From Pararhodospirillum photometricum DSM 122 (GTDB taxonomy: Bacteria; Pseudomonadota; Alphaproteobacteria; Rhodospirillales; Rhodospirillaceae), in NCBI RefSeq assembly GCF_000284415.1, contig NC_017059.1, forward strand, positions 61,162-71,110: DNA of 9,949 nucleotides, in the 5' to 3' direction. A model generated the notes under the pieces. It saw only the letters and a list, made by a program, of their open reading frames with translations, had not been told where the DNA came from and did not search any database. A program made the position numbers and the translations under genes. Every line of letters begins with the position of its first letter. Positions within the stretch are counted from its first letter, which is position 1. This document shows, one piece after another, positions 1-9,949 of the stretch.

Positions 1-748
1 TCCAAATTGTCCACGGAGAGACGCCCACCCTATTGTGGTTGGGTGCTGCAGAACATGTAGACGATAAGCAAGCCATATATAAATATCTAAGGCAAGAGAA
101 CGATTAGCTAAAGTTCGCACAGCAGATTCAAGAACGGGAACGGCATGTTGTTTAAGGCTACGAAAAAAATCGTCCGATAGTATAGCTGTCTGTGTCCAAA
201 GCCTTTTTTGGCGACCATCATCTGTCATTTCACTAAGACAAAGTCCACCTTCTACAAAGTTTGAATTTTTAAAAGCTTCGCCACCCCGTTCATCCCAAAA
301 AAAGTGAGCGAACATAATGAGAGACGCATTGCTTGTTCATCGATCAAGCGATAGCTTTTACCACCAACAGAAATTCCCATACGAGTCATCCAGGCAGCCA
401 TTGATCCTCCAAGTTCTACTTCCGGAGATCCTGTCTTAAGAGCTTCCGTCTGTAGATACAGGAGTATCATTCTTGCTCTTGACCCATAGGGAAGACCTAT
501 AGGTTGTCCTGCACGATTATAACCTGGACGAACTAAGAGGGTAACGCGTCCATTTTCTCGGCGCCAAACTTCAGCGTCTGTTTTTTGTGTGGTAAACAGG
601 TAAGAGCAAAACCCGCATGAGTAATACCAAAATTTAAATCATCATCAAGTTCATTTGAGGATGATTCCGGGGATCGGCGTTTTTGTGGTTCCTGACAAGA
701 GGTTTTGTTCTCTGCCTTTTTTGATATTTTCTCTTTGATGGGTTTCAA
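1..748 (-). pseudogene. repA: RepA_C-type plasmid replication initiator, frameshifted and cut by window edge
   Basis: Resembles the 'plasmid encoded RepA' (RepA_C) replication initiators of alphaproteobacterial plasmids, which bind iterons at their own origin. The reading frame is in three pieces. The N-terminal piece (748 to about 587) ends with ITHAGFALTCLPHKK. The middle piece (about 580 to 304) reads EVWRRENGRVTLL, then GLPYGSRARMILLYLQTEA, and ends CSLTFF. The last piece (about 303 to 1) reads WDERGGEAF and later WLAYRLHVL, with no stop before the window edge. Adding one A to the A6 tract (plus-strand T6, 581-586) and one T to the T7 tract (plus-strand A7, 297-303) joins all three into about 250 collinear residues. 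The start is unsure: a TTG at 746-748 is in frame below a stop, while an ATG at 753-755 is in another frame. The C-terminus lies outside the window. It may be a decayed gene or an intact one with homopolymer sequencing errors. The upstream iterons and DnaA boxes support the call. Confidence 0.72.
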
Positions 749-866
749 GCCTCATGCAAGGTCTTTTATTTAAAAAGCACTTCATAAAAAACCGCTAAAA
801 ATATAATAACTTCCATAATTTCCGGAAGACCCATGGAGTATGGCGCATCTCAATGTGGTTGTCAAG
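749..866. other. AT-rich spacer between repA start and iterons
   Basis: This short non-coding stretch upstream of repA is strongly AT-rich and would be expected to hold the repA promoter. TATTAT/TATATT-like hexamers occur on the minus strand near 800-810, but I see no convincing -35 partner, so I call no promoter. A small TTCCGGAA palindrome lies at 820-827. Confidence 0.4.
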
Positions 867-994
867 TTGGACTCTACTCACACAAGCAATTGAAAATTAT
901 TTGTAAACTTAAGTTATTTGTTTGTGTGAGTAGAGTCCAAGGATTTTCCTCGAGTCGTGTGCGTAGAGTCCAATTTTTCGTGACTAGAGTCCAA
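867..994. repeat. Plasmid-origin iterons (four TAGAGTCCAA copies)
   Basis: The core TAGAGTCCAA occurs directly at 931-940, 964-973 and 985-994, and inverted at 867-876. The first two units extend to a perfect 19-bp inverted repeat: TTGGACTCTACTCACACAA at 867-885 against its complement at 922-940. The third unit shares the preceding GTGTG context with one change (GTGTGCG). The last two are followed by poly-T. The 36-bp spacer (886-921) is very AT-rich and contains the palindrome AACTTAAGTT at 906-915. Such repeats directly upstream of repA are the usual binding sites of the initiator, and the AT-rich spacer could be where the DNA melts. Confidence 0.78.
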
Positions 995-1011
995 TTTTTT
1001 TCGAGGGGATC

Positions 1012-1078
1012 TGTGGATAACGCCCCGAATCTGTGGATAACTTTTTTCCTCCTCCTTGCTGCGCGAAACTGTGGATAA
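1012..1078 (+). other. Cluster of three perfect DnaA boxes
   Basis: TGTGGATAA, the complement of the consensus DnaA box TTATCCACA, occurs at 1012-1020, 1032-1040 and 1070-1078, all in one orientation. A degenerate fourth (CTGTGG) lies near 1089-1094. A tight cluster of consensus DnaA boxes beside iterons and a RepA gene is typical of a theta-replicating plasmid origin. The chromosome origin is less likely because no dnaA, hemE, parA or gid-type gene is present. Confidence 0.82.
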
Positions 1079-1131
1079 GTTGTCGAATCTGTGGTGCTCA
1101 ATCCGGCAGGGCTATCGGGTGAGTGAGAGGG

Positions 1132-1172
1132 CGAGAGACGGCCGGGGGGGTGCGGTCTCCCCGCTCCCCTCG
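1132..1172. repeat. Degenerate copy of the intergenic palindromic repeat
   Basis: GAGAGACGGCCGGGG, then a GC-rich stem remnant, then CCCCTCGG matches in order the better-preserved copy at 3932-3973. It lies just inside the GC-rich part, about 40 bp after the plasmid-like region ends. Between it and divK (1173-1337) I see no gene and no convincing promoter. Confidence 0.5.
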
Positions 1173-1337
1173 GTCGACGTTGGTCCGTGCTGAACGGGAC
1201 GAGATTTCCTTCCGGGGGTCCTTGGTGGTTTCGGGGGGGATCTTATTTGCCATAAACTGACAGGGGAGCGCTCGGGCCCCCGATGGTGGGCGAGGCACGA
1301 GCGGCAGAGGTGTTCTTTGGGGAGTTCGGTCCTGGCC

Positions 1338-1727
1338 ATGGCGAAGAAAATCCTGATCGTTGAGGACAACGATCTGAACATGAAGCTGTTCAACGACCTT
1401 CTCCAGGCCAATGGCTACGAGACCCTTCAGGCCAAGGATGGTCGTAATGTTCTTGATCTCGTGCGCGAGCACCGACCCGACCTGATCTTGATGGATATTC
1501 AGTTGCCCGAGGTGTCGGGGCTGGAGATTACCCGCATGCTCAAGGAAGACCCGGCCTTGCGTCCCATCCCGGTCATCGCCGTGACCGCTTTTGCCATGAA
1601 GGGGGATGAGGAAAAGATTCGGGAGGGGGGCTGCGAGGGCTACATCGCCAAGCCGATTTCGGTGGCGAGCTTTCTCCAGACCGTGGCGCGCTTTCTCGGG
1701 GCGGCGGGGTCGTCGCCTGCTCGGTAA
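1338..1727 (+). CDS. divK: Single-domain response regulator DivK
   Basis: 129-residue stand-alone receiver protein of the DivK type, the cell-cycle and polarity regulator of Alphaproteobacteria. It takes phosphate from the DivJ/PleC kinases and steers the CckA-CtrA pathway; this role is known for the family and not shown here. All receiver landmarks are present: the acidic pair Glu9/Asp10 (ILIVEDND), phospho-acceptor Asp53 ([10 protein letters not shown]), Thr83 (VIAVTAFA) and Lys105 (YIAKPI). There is no output domain, and the length matches the usual ~125-130 residues. I chose the ATG at 1338 because [11 protein letters not shown] is the family N-terminus; a TTG seven codons upstream is open but unlikely. 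A GGGGAG at 1318-1323 is a possible but distant ribosome binding site. In many relatives divK is followed by pleD; here the next gene is rpmG on the opposite strand. Confidence 0.93.
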   Translation: MAKKILIVEDNDLNMKLFNDLLQANGYETLQAKDGRNVLDLVREHRPDLILMDIQLPEVSGLEITRMLKEDPALRPIPVIAVTAFAMKGDEEKIREGGCEGYIAKPISVASFLQTVARFLGAAGSSPAR

Positions 1728-1737
1728 AGAAAAGGAA

Positions 1738-1770
1738 GGCCGGGGAGGCGCGGCCTCCCCACACCCCTTG
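1738..1770. repeat. Intergenic palindromic repeat after divK
   Basis: Perfect stem GGGGAGGC (1742-1749), loop GCG, GCCTCCCC (1753-1760), preceded by GGCC and followed by ACACCCC. It is the same unit as at 3941-3975. It begins 10 bp after the divK stop and could end divK transcription, but no T-run follows it on the plus strand. Confidence 0.65.
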
Positions 1771-1780
1771 GTTACTGCCT

Positions 1781-1820
1781 AAAAACGCCAAAACCCGCTG
1801 ATCGGCGAACGATCAACGGG
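1781..1820 (-). terminator. Rho-independent terminator of rpmG
   Basis: Read on the minus strand: an 11-bp stem CCCGTTGATCG / CGATCAGCGGG (one G-U pair) with loop TTCGC, followed by TTTTGGCGTTTTT. It lies 42 bp past the rpmG stop. A second GC-rich hairpin (GCCCGG/CCGGGC, 1841-1856) sits between, directly after the stop codon. Confidence 0.78.
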
Positions 1821-1861
1821 ACTTGACGCGACACGCGGCGGCCCGGACGGCCGGGCGGTTC

Positions 1862-2029
1862 TTACTTCAGCTTGGTTTCGCGGAAGACGACGTGCTTGCG
1901 CACCTTCGGGTCGTACTTGCGGAACTCAAGCTTGTTGGTGGTTTTGCGCGGATTCTTCTTGACCACGTAGAAGTAGCCCGTATCCGCGGTGCTTTCCAGC
2001 TTCACCAGGATGGTGGCAGGTTTGGCCAT
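1862..2029 (-). CDS. rpmG: 50S ribosomal protein L33
   Basis: 55-residue L33 of the large ribosomal subunit, located near the E-site tRNA. The protein reads [20 protein letters not shown], then a basic stretch with [16 protein letters not shown], and ends [10 protein letters not shown]. This is the common proteobacterial form and contains no cysteines, so it is the zinc-free type. Length and start are standard. It is transcribed alone on the minus strand, ends in a clear terminator (1781-1820) and converges with divK. The 149-bp gap upstream (2030-2178) holds no recognised gene; its promoter should lie there, but I found only weak matches. In relatives rpmG is often near divK and pleD, so the neighbourhood fits. 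Confidence 0.95.
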   Translation of the reverse strand: MAKPATILVKLESTADTGYFYVVKKNPRKTTNKLEFRKYDPKVRKHVVFRETKLK

Positions 2030-2178
2030 GGCCCGGAACCCCGTTTTCTTGTCACAATGATGGAACGAACAAAAGGAGCGCGCAAGATACGCGGCTCCAC
2101 CGGGATGTCAAGCATGGGCTCGGACATCAGGCGGATTTCGCCGCTTTTCGGCGCGCTCAACGAGTCGGGCCCAGGATG

Positions 2179-3756
2179 TCACAGGCCGCGGGCCGCCTGC
2201 AAGGGCTGGGTCAGGCGCAGCGCTTGGCGATACAAGGCCCGATCCTCCAAGAGTCGGTGGGCGACTTGGTCGTCGATCGCCGCTTCGGGATGGGGTTGGG
2301 GCGGGCAACTGGCGCGAAGGGTGGCGCGTTGGGCGCTTTGACGCGGATCGACACTGCGCCACAGGCCGCTTTGGCTGGCACGCTCGGCTTCGTGCTCGTG
2401 CATGTCCAGGAGGACCGTTTCGGCATTGTCCTGCCCGCTGGTGCACGCCGCCGGCATCACGCCGAGTCCATGTAAGACATAGCCCGAGGGCGTGTGAAAG
2501 CGGGACCACGTGAGGGTCAGTTCGCCGCCGTTGGGCAACTGGATCACGGTTTGCACTGTGCCCTTGCCGTAAGAGGTGGTGCCAATCACCACGGCGCGCC
2601 CGCTGTCTTGCAAGGCCGCCGCCACGATCTCGGCTGCCGAGGCGCTCTCCCCGTCGATCAACACCGCGAGAGGGACGCCGCTGCTGAGGTCGCCCGGGGT
2701 TGCGCTGTAAAACTGCCGGGCGTCCGGGTGGCGCCCCCGGGTGGAAACGATTGGGCCCCGTTCCAAAAACAAGTCACTCAGCGACACCGCTTGGTCCAGG
2801 AGGCCGCCGGGATTGCCGCGCAGGTCAAGAATCACCCCTTGCAAGGTGCCCCGGGTTTGCCGTTGCATGCCGGCCAGGACCTCGGCCACCGCCGTGGTGG
2901 TGCGCTGGTTAAAGCTGGTGATGCGAATGATGCCGAGCGTGTTGTCCAGGTCGGCTTCCACGGTGGGCAGCAAGATCAGGGTTCGGGTCAGGACCACCAG
3001 CCAGCGCCGGGCGCTCTCGGCATCCTCCACGGTCAGGGTCACGTCGCTGTTGGTGGGGCCGCGCAGCCATTCGCGCACCTGCTCGCTGCCCTGCCCGTGG
3101 GCCAGATGGCCATCAATAGCCAAAATACGGTGGCCCGGTCGCAGCCCGGCCGCCTCGGCTGGTGTGCCTGGCAAGACCCGGGTGATGGTCACCGCGTTGT
3201 CGATGCTTTCGAACAGCAGGCCCACCCCGCCAAAGCCGTTGCGCATCCCGCGATGCGTGTTGGCTTCTTCGCTGGTCGCGTAGCGGGAAAACGGATCAAG
3301 AGGGGCCAGCGCGCCCTCAAAAACGGTCTTGTAAAGAGCTTCAGAGGGCTTTTGGTGCAAAACCGGGGTTCCGTCTACCAAGAGCCCCAAAACCCCCGCC
3401 GTGACCCGGCCCCAGCCCGGCGCATCGTCAGCCGCCGGCAGGCGGAAGCTGCCAATCACCGCGTTGGAGCGCACGACCTCCAGACTGCTCCCGGCGCGGC
3501 GAATTTTGAGCGCCGGATCCAGGGGCTCCAGCGCCTTGAGACCGGCAAGGCCGATATCGCTGAGGCTGACGGGATCAATGTAGCGTTCTAGAACAGAATT
3601 ATAGCCAAAGGTGAACAGGGCTTCCGCCTCTGGCCGCGAGAAATGGGCGGGGGGGGACGGTGACAGCGGGGCCTGGGCCTGGGGGGGCAGGGAGGGGGCC
3701 GGAATAGCGGGGGCCGGAGCGCGGCTGGAGCACGCCGAGAGGCCAGCTAGGACCAC
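2179..3756 (-). CDS. S41 carboxyl-terminal processing protease, PDZ-containing, probable lipoprotein
   Basis: Serine protease of the CtpA/Prc (S41) family, which trims or degrades envelope proteins. From the GTG at 3754-3756 it has 525 residues. A lipobox-like LSAC (Cys9) and a Pro/Ala-rich linker come first. A PDZ domain lies at about 178-245 (VLPGTPAEAAGLRPGHRI), and the protease core at about 270-410. LDLRGNPGG is at 310-318, the probable nucleophile Ser373 in ESASAAEI and the general base Lys398 in SYGKGTVQ, with Gln402. The catalytic dyad is intact. The start is doubtful: GTG leaves no basic n-region, while the codons just above it encode KRHGARRLVLG, an ideal lipoprotein leader. An ATG at 3812-3814 (MTQAQDAGK) reaches that leader if one T is removed from the T5 tract at 3787-3791. 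The real gene probably spans 2179-3814 with a 1-nt indel. The C-terminal ~90 residues after the core are unrecognised. Confidence 0.88.
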   Translation of the reverse strand: MVLAGLSACSSRAPAPAIPAPSLPPQAQAPLSPSPPAHFSRPEAEALFTFGYNSVLERYIDPVSLSDIGLAGLKALEPLDPALKIRRAGSSLEVVRSNAVIGSFRLPAADDAPGWGRVTAGVLGLLVDGTPVLHQKPSEALYKTVFEGALAPLDPFSRYATSEEANTHRGMRNGFGGVGLLFESIDNAVTITRVLPGTPAEAAGLRPGHRILAIDGHLAHGQGSEQVREWLRGPTNSDVTLTVEDAESARRWLVVLTRTLILLPTVEADLDNTLGIIRITSFNQRTTTAVAEVLAGMQRQTRGTLQGVILDLRGNPGGLLDQAVSLSDLFLERGPIVSTRGRHPDARQFYSATPGDLSSGVPLAVLIDGESASAAEIVAAALQDSGRAVVIGTTSYGKGTVQTVIQLPNGGELTLTWSRFHTPSGYVLHGLGVMPAACTSGQDNAETVLLDMHEHEAERASQSGLWRSVDPRQSAQRATLRASCPPQPHPEAAIDDQVAHRLLEDRALYRQALRLTQPLQAARGL

Positions 3757-3850
3757 GCCCAGAACGAGGCGGCGCGCGCCGTGTCGTTTTTCCCGCGTCC
3801 TGTGCCTGCGTCATCGGGCGGTATCCCGTCTGCCAGCGTTGCCTGTGCTA

Positions 3851-3879
3851 AGAGTAGGCAGCCCTGGGGGTTCTGTCCA
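3851..3879 (-). promoter_or_regulatory. Candidate promoter for the S41 protease gene
   Basis: On the minus strand, TGGACA (3874-3879) is separated by 17 bp from TACTCT (3851-3856), about 40 bp ahead of the ATG at 3814. The -35 matches five of six consensus bases, the -10 only three. Position and spacing are right, but the match is weak. Confidence 0.3.
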
Positions 3880-3886
3880 CTGCGGG

Positions 3887-3975
3887 AACGAGGGGTCTGG
3901 GGAGGCGTGGCCTTCCCGGCCTGCTTTTTGAGAGAGAAAAGGCCGGGGAGGCGCGGCCTCCCCAGACCCCTCGTT
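3887..3975. repeat. Long inverted pair of the palindromic repeat, possible terminator of epmA
   Basis: Two copies of the repeat face each other. AACGAGGGGTCTGGGGAGGC (3887-3906) is perfectly complementary to 3956-3975, and the inner parts are largely complementary too, so the 89-nt transcript can fold into one long hairpin. The right copy itself contains the stem GGGGAGGC-GCG-GCCTCCCC (3945-3963). On the minus strand that stem is followed by GGCCTTTTCTCTCTC. It starts 7 bp past the epmA stop, so it may end epmA transcription. The same unit elsewhere in the window marks it as a dispersed element rather than a simple terminator. Confidence 0.75.
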
Positions 3976-4808
3976 GCTTGAGCTAGGAGACGACGGGCAT
4001 CCACTGGACGTCGTCAATGTGGCGCGCGCCGCTGACCAGCATCACCAGCCGATCCACCCCCAAGGCACTGCCACAACACGGCGGCAGGCCTTGGTGTAAG
4101 GCCTCCAGAAACGCTTCGTCGAGGGGATAGCGCTCGCCGTAGAGGCGCTCCTTGACATCCATGTCGGCGACGAAGCGGGCGCGTTGTTCGACGGGATCGG
4201 TGAGTTCGCCAAAGGCGTTGGCCAGTTCCAAGCCGCCGACATAGGCCTCGAAGCGCTCGGCAAAGCGGGGGTCGGCGGGGTCAGGGCGTGAGAGCGCCGC
4301 CATGCACAGGGGATAGCCATACAAAAAGCACGGCCGCTCGTGGCCGAGGTGGGGCTCGACCCGGTCGAGGAGAATGCGGAAAAACACATCCTCGAAGCGG
4401 TCCTGGGGCTCGGTGCGCACGCCAATCGTCTGGGCCGCGGCGGCCAGCGGGCCGGGATCGGGCTCGTGAGGCTGGCCGCTGAGGGTAACAGCGTGATCAA
4501 GGAGGGGCGGGAGGTTGATGCCGGTGTGCCGCGCCAGGGCTTCGGACACACTGAGGCGCTCCCAGGGGCCGAAGGGATCGAAGGTCTGGCCTTTCCAGTG
4601 CAGCACGTCGGTCCCGGCGGCACGGGCCACGGCCGCCACCAGGGCTTCGGTCTCGTCCATCAGCGCGCTAAAACTCTGCCCGACGCGATACCATTCCAGC
4701 ATGGTGAACTCGGGGTGATGGGTTGGGCTGCGCTCGCCATTGCGAAAAACGTGGGCAATCTGAAAAATCGCAGGCTCGCCGGCCGCCAGGATTTTTTTCA
4801 TGGCGAAC

Positions 4809-5936
<1,128 letters not shown>

Positions 5937-5966
5937 ACTTCTCTCTCCGTCGTCGGCTCGCGGACG

Positions 5967-8045
<2,079 letters not shown>

Positions 8046-8077
8046 GCCGCCTAACTCTCTGTCCGGATCTCGTGGGG

Positions 8078-8548
8078 TTACCAGCGGTAGTGGCTGAACG
8101 CCTTGTTGGCGTCGGCCATGCGATGCGTATCCTCACGCTTCTTCACCGCGCCACCGCGATTCGATGACGCATCCAGAAACTCGCCAGTCAGGCGATCGAT
8201 CATGGTGGTTTCCGAGCGCTTGCGCGCAAAATCGATCAGCCAGCGCAGGGCCAGCGCCTGGCGCCGGTCTGGACGGACTTCCACGGGAACCTGATAAGTC
8301 GCACCACCAACACGACGCGAACGCACCTCAACGGCGGGCTTCACGTTGTCAATGGCGTCATGAAAAACCTTCAGCGGATCCTGACCGGTCTTGGCCTGAA
8401 TGCGATCGAAGGCACCGTAGACAATCTTCTCCGCAACGCCCTTCTTGCCTTCCAGCATCACCGAATTGATGAACTTGGCAACAACGACATCACCGAACTT
8501 GGCGTCGGGGAGAACTTCACGCTTTTCCGCTGCGCGACGACGGGACAT
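8078..8548 (-). CDS. rpsG: 30S ribosomal protein S7
   Basis: 156-residue S7, primary binder of the 3' major domain of 16S rRNA and organiser of the 30S head near the E site. The protein begins [20 protein letters not shown], contains [17 protein letters not shown] and [21 protein letters not shown], and ends AFSHYRW, all family landmarks. A strong ribosome binding site (GAGGAAG) lies just before the ATG. It follows rpsL by 15 bp and precedes fusA by 32 bp, the classic str order. In E. coli S7 represses its own operon by binding the rpsL-rpsG gap; here that gap is too short for the same structure. Confidence 0.98.
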   Translation of the reverse strand: MSRRRAAEKREVLPDAKFGDVVVAKFINSVMLEGKKGVAEKIVYGAFDRIQAKTGQDPLKVFHDAIDNVKPAVEVRSRRVGGATYQVPVEVRPDRRQALALRWLIDFARKRSETTMIDRLTGEFLDASSNRGGAVKKREDTHRMADANKAFSHYRW

Positions 8549-8563
8549 GGCTTCCTCGATCTC

Positions 8564-8935
8564 TTACTTGGGACGCTTCGCGCCGTACTTCGAACGACGC
8601 TGACGACGGTCCTTAACGCCCTGGGTATCCAGGACACCGCGGATGATGTGGTACCGAACACCCGGAAGGTCCTTCACGCGGCCGCCGCGGATCATCACCA
8701 CGGAGTGCTCCTGAAGGTTGTGCCCTTCACCCGGAATGTAGCTCGTGACCTCGAAACCGTTGGTCAGCCGCACGCGCGCGACCTTACGAAGGGCCGAGTT
8801 CGGCTTCTTCGGCGTCGTAGTATAAACGCGGGTACAGACTCCGCGCTTCTGCGGGCAGGCCTGCATGGCCGGCACCTTGTTGCGCTTGCCTTCCGCTCGA
8901 CGGGGCTTGCGGATGAGCTGATTGATCGTCGGCAT
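8564..8935 (-). CDS. rpsL: 30S ribosomal protein S12
   Basis: 123-residue S12, which sits at the decoding centre and affects accuracy. I chose the ATG at 8933-8935 ([12 protein letters not shown]); an in-frame start nine codons earlier adds MGGLEKGRS, which S12 proteins lack. The decoding loops are wild type: [11 protein letters not shown], with the lysine that is changed in streptomycin-resistant mutants, and [13 protein letters not shown], with the aspartate that RimO methylthiolates. The sequence therefore predicts a streptomycin-sensitive ribosome. It is the first gene of the str operon here, preceded by a long leader, and rpsG follows after 15 bp. Confidence 0.98.
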   Translation of the reverse strand: MPTINQLIRKPRRAEGKRNKVPAMQACPQKRGVCTRVYTTTPKKPNSALRKVARVRLTNGFEVTSYIPGEGHNLQEHSVVMIRGGRVKDLPGVRYHIIRGVLDTQGVKDRRQRRSKYGAKRPK

Positions 8936-9000
8936 CGAACGTCCCTTCTCAAGGCCACCCAAAATACGCGTTAAAAAACAACAGAACCATCACGACAAAG

Positions 9001-9021
9001 GCTCGGGCGCGTCGCCCGAGC
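9001..9021 (-). promoter_or_regulatory. Perfect hairpin in the rpsL leader
   Basis: GCTCGGGCG and CGCCCGAGC form a 9-bp perfect stem with a 3-nt loop, 65 bp before the rpsL start. On the minus strand it is followed by CTTTGTCG, not a T-run, so it is not a normal terminator. It could be an attenuator or a protein-binding structure, or simply stabilise the leader. Confidence 0.4.
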
Positions 9022-9312
9022 GGCGAGGGGTCGCGACGATACGATTGTGCCGGCGGCCGGAGACCGACCCATCAGGGCCCGGGTTCGTCCAGCTGCCTCA
9101 ATACACCGGCCGAGCGGCCAGAAGCGAGACTCAATCAACGCGTCTAGGGCAACCCATCCGGGATGTGCGCCTACCGCCGCCGACTGAGAGAGGCGGCATC
9201 ATAAGGATGCGCCCCGTCTTCGTCAAGGGAAAACGGTTGGGCTACGCTGGTTCCAACCCAGGTCCCCAGGCATCGCGGCAACGCTGGTGTCGCCCAATGC
9301 ACCGGGGCGACC

Positions 9313-9341
9313 TTTCTACGCTGTCGTTAAGAGCCAATCAA
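9313..9341 (-). promoter_or_regulatory. Candidate sigma-70 promoter of the str operon
   Basis: On the minus strand TTGATT (9336-9341) and TAGAAA (9313-9318) are exactly 17 bp apart, each matching four of six consensus bases. It lies just past the rpoC terminator, as expected for a fresh promoter serving rpsL-rpsG-fusA-tuf, and predicts a start near 9305. Confidence 0.42.
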
Positions 9342-9405
9342 CACTTTCCTGACGTCTTTCCCGTGAAGACTCGGCGTTCCGCCTTTCTTTTTTTTCCGCA
9401 AGGCG

Positions 9406-9443
9406 AAAAAAAGCCCCCGGAACGACAAGACGCGTCCGGGGGC
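9406..9443 (-). terminator. Rho-independent terminator of the rpoC operon
   Basis: Read on the minus strand: GCCCCCGGA and TCCGGGGGC form a 9-bp GC stem with a 13-nt loop, followed at once by seven T (plus-strand A 9406-9412). It lies about 120 bp past the rpoC stop and separates that transcript from rpsL. Confidence 0.9.
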
Positions 9444-9502
9444 CTCGCAACACGAGAGGGGCCAGCCTCGACTCTTGAGGGCTGCCGCCCCCAAGCGCCT
9501 GC

Positions 9503-9527
9503 CTGGAGGCTGACGCCTCCAGACCGT
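9503..9527. repeat. Variant of the intergenic palindromic repeat after rpoC
   Basis: Perfect hairpin CTGGAGGC (9503-9510), TGAC, GCCTCCAG (9515-9522), followed by ACC. It has the same plan as the GGGGAGGC/GCCTCCCC units elsewhere here, which are also followed by AGACC or ACACC. A second imperfect stem (CTTGAGGG ... CCCCAAG, about 9473-9495) adjoins it. It lies about 40 bp after the rpoC stop. Confidence 0.5.
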
Positions 9528-9562
9528 CGCTTTCTTTTATGAATTGGCCCCCCCTTTTCGCG

Positions 9563-9949
<387 letters not shown>

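Larger units (their letters stand above)
8936..9562 (-). other. 627-bp gap between rpoC and rpsL: terminator, promoter and leader
   Basis: No protein gene is supported here; the open plus-strand frame across it has no recognisable product. In the direction of transcription it holds a hairpin of the dispersed-repeat type (9503-9522), the rpoC terminator (9406-9443), a candidate str promoter (9313-9341) and then about 370 nt of untranslated leader. The leader contains GGTTGG/CCAACC arms (near 9235-9259) and the strong stem at 9001-9021. I recognise no known ribosomal-protein leader RNA family. Confidence 0.6.

Noticed and set aside
867..940. Terminal inverted repeats of an insertion sequence, or a CRISPR
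   Set aside because: The repeats are only 36 bp apart, no transposase lies between, and further iteron copies follow; there are no regular unique spacers.
833..1078. 81-codon plus-strand frame upstream of divK
   Set aside because: It is made of the iterons and DnaA boxes; the repeated RVQFF residues simply translate the repeats.
1012..1078. Chromosomal oriC
   Set aside because: DnaA boxes are perfect, but the adjoining RepA-like gene and iterons, and the lack of typical oriC neighbours, favour a plasmid origin.
2030..2178. Small plus-strand gene starting [10 protein letters not shown] between rpmG and the protease
   Set aside because: No ribosome binding site or family likeness, and the frame runs on into the antisense of the protease gene.
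2494..3591. 365-codon plus-strand frame
   Set aside because: Antisense to the S41 protease core, low-complexity composition, no recognisable domain.
8922..9542. 206-codon plus-strand frame across the rpoC-rpsL gap
   Set aside because: It overlaps rpsL, the rpoC terminator and the candidate promoter, and its product looks like nothing known.

Overview
This is a high-GC alphaproteobacterial chromosomal window, apart from an AT-rich first kilobase. The protein sequences (EF-G, S7, S12, RpoC C-terminus, DivK, L33) read as Rhodospirillaceae-like. I would guess Rhodospirillum/Pararhodospirillum, but that is inference from family resemblance and not a database result.

Layout: (1) Positions 1-1095 are about 40% GC and unlike the rest. 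A minus-strand RepA_C-type plasmid replication gene, broken into three frames by two homopolymer indels and cut by the window edge, lies next to an origin-like region. That region has four TAGAGTCCAA iterons (two forming a perfect 19-bp inverted repeat around an AT-rich spacer) and three perfect DnaA boxes. (2) Positions 1132-2029 hold divK (+) converging on rpmG (-), with a clear rpmG terminator between them. (3) Positions 2179-3814 hold an S41 carboxyl-terminal processing protease, a probable lipoprotein whose signal peptide is split by an apparent 1-nt indel. (4) A long palindromic repeat (3887-3975) separates it from epmA, the EF-P lysine ligase. (5) Positions 5053-9949 hold the str operon on the minus strand: the rpoC 3' end with its terminator, a 627-bp gap with a candidate promoter and long leader, then rpsL, rpsG, fusA and tuf.

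The main anomaly is tuf. It is canonical for 286 codons, then breaks abruptly near position 5077, only 24 bp before the epmA start. EF-Tu therefore lacks the end of domain II and all of domain III, and the usual downstream S10 operon is absent. This is either a real rearrangement breakpoint, with a complete tuf elsewhere, or an assembly join at a duplicated gene. Several single-base homopolymer shifts (two in repA, one at the ctp start) make sequencing or assembly error a serious alternative throughout.

Functionally, the str genes supply the translation machinery, EpmA modifies elongation factor P, the protease works in the envelope, and DivK belongs to cell-cycle control. A family of palindromic GGGGAGGC/GCCTCCCC intergenic repeats recurs in the GC-rich part. 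I did not find a convincing new biological system. The plasmid-type replicon remnant and the tuf breakpoint are the points worth checking.
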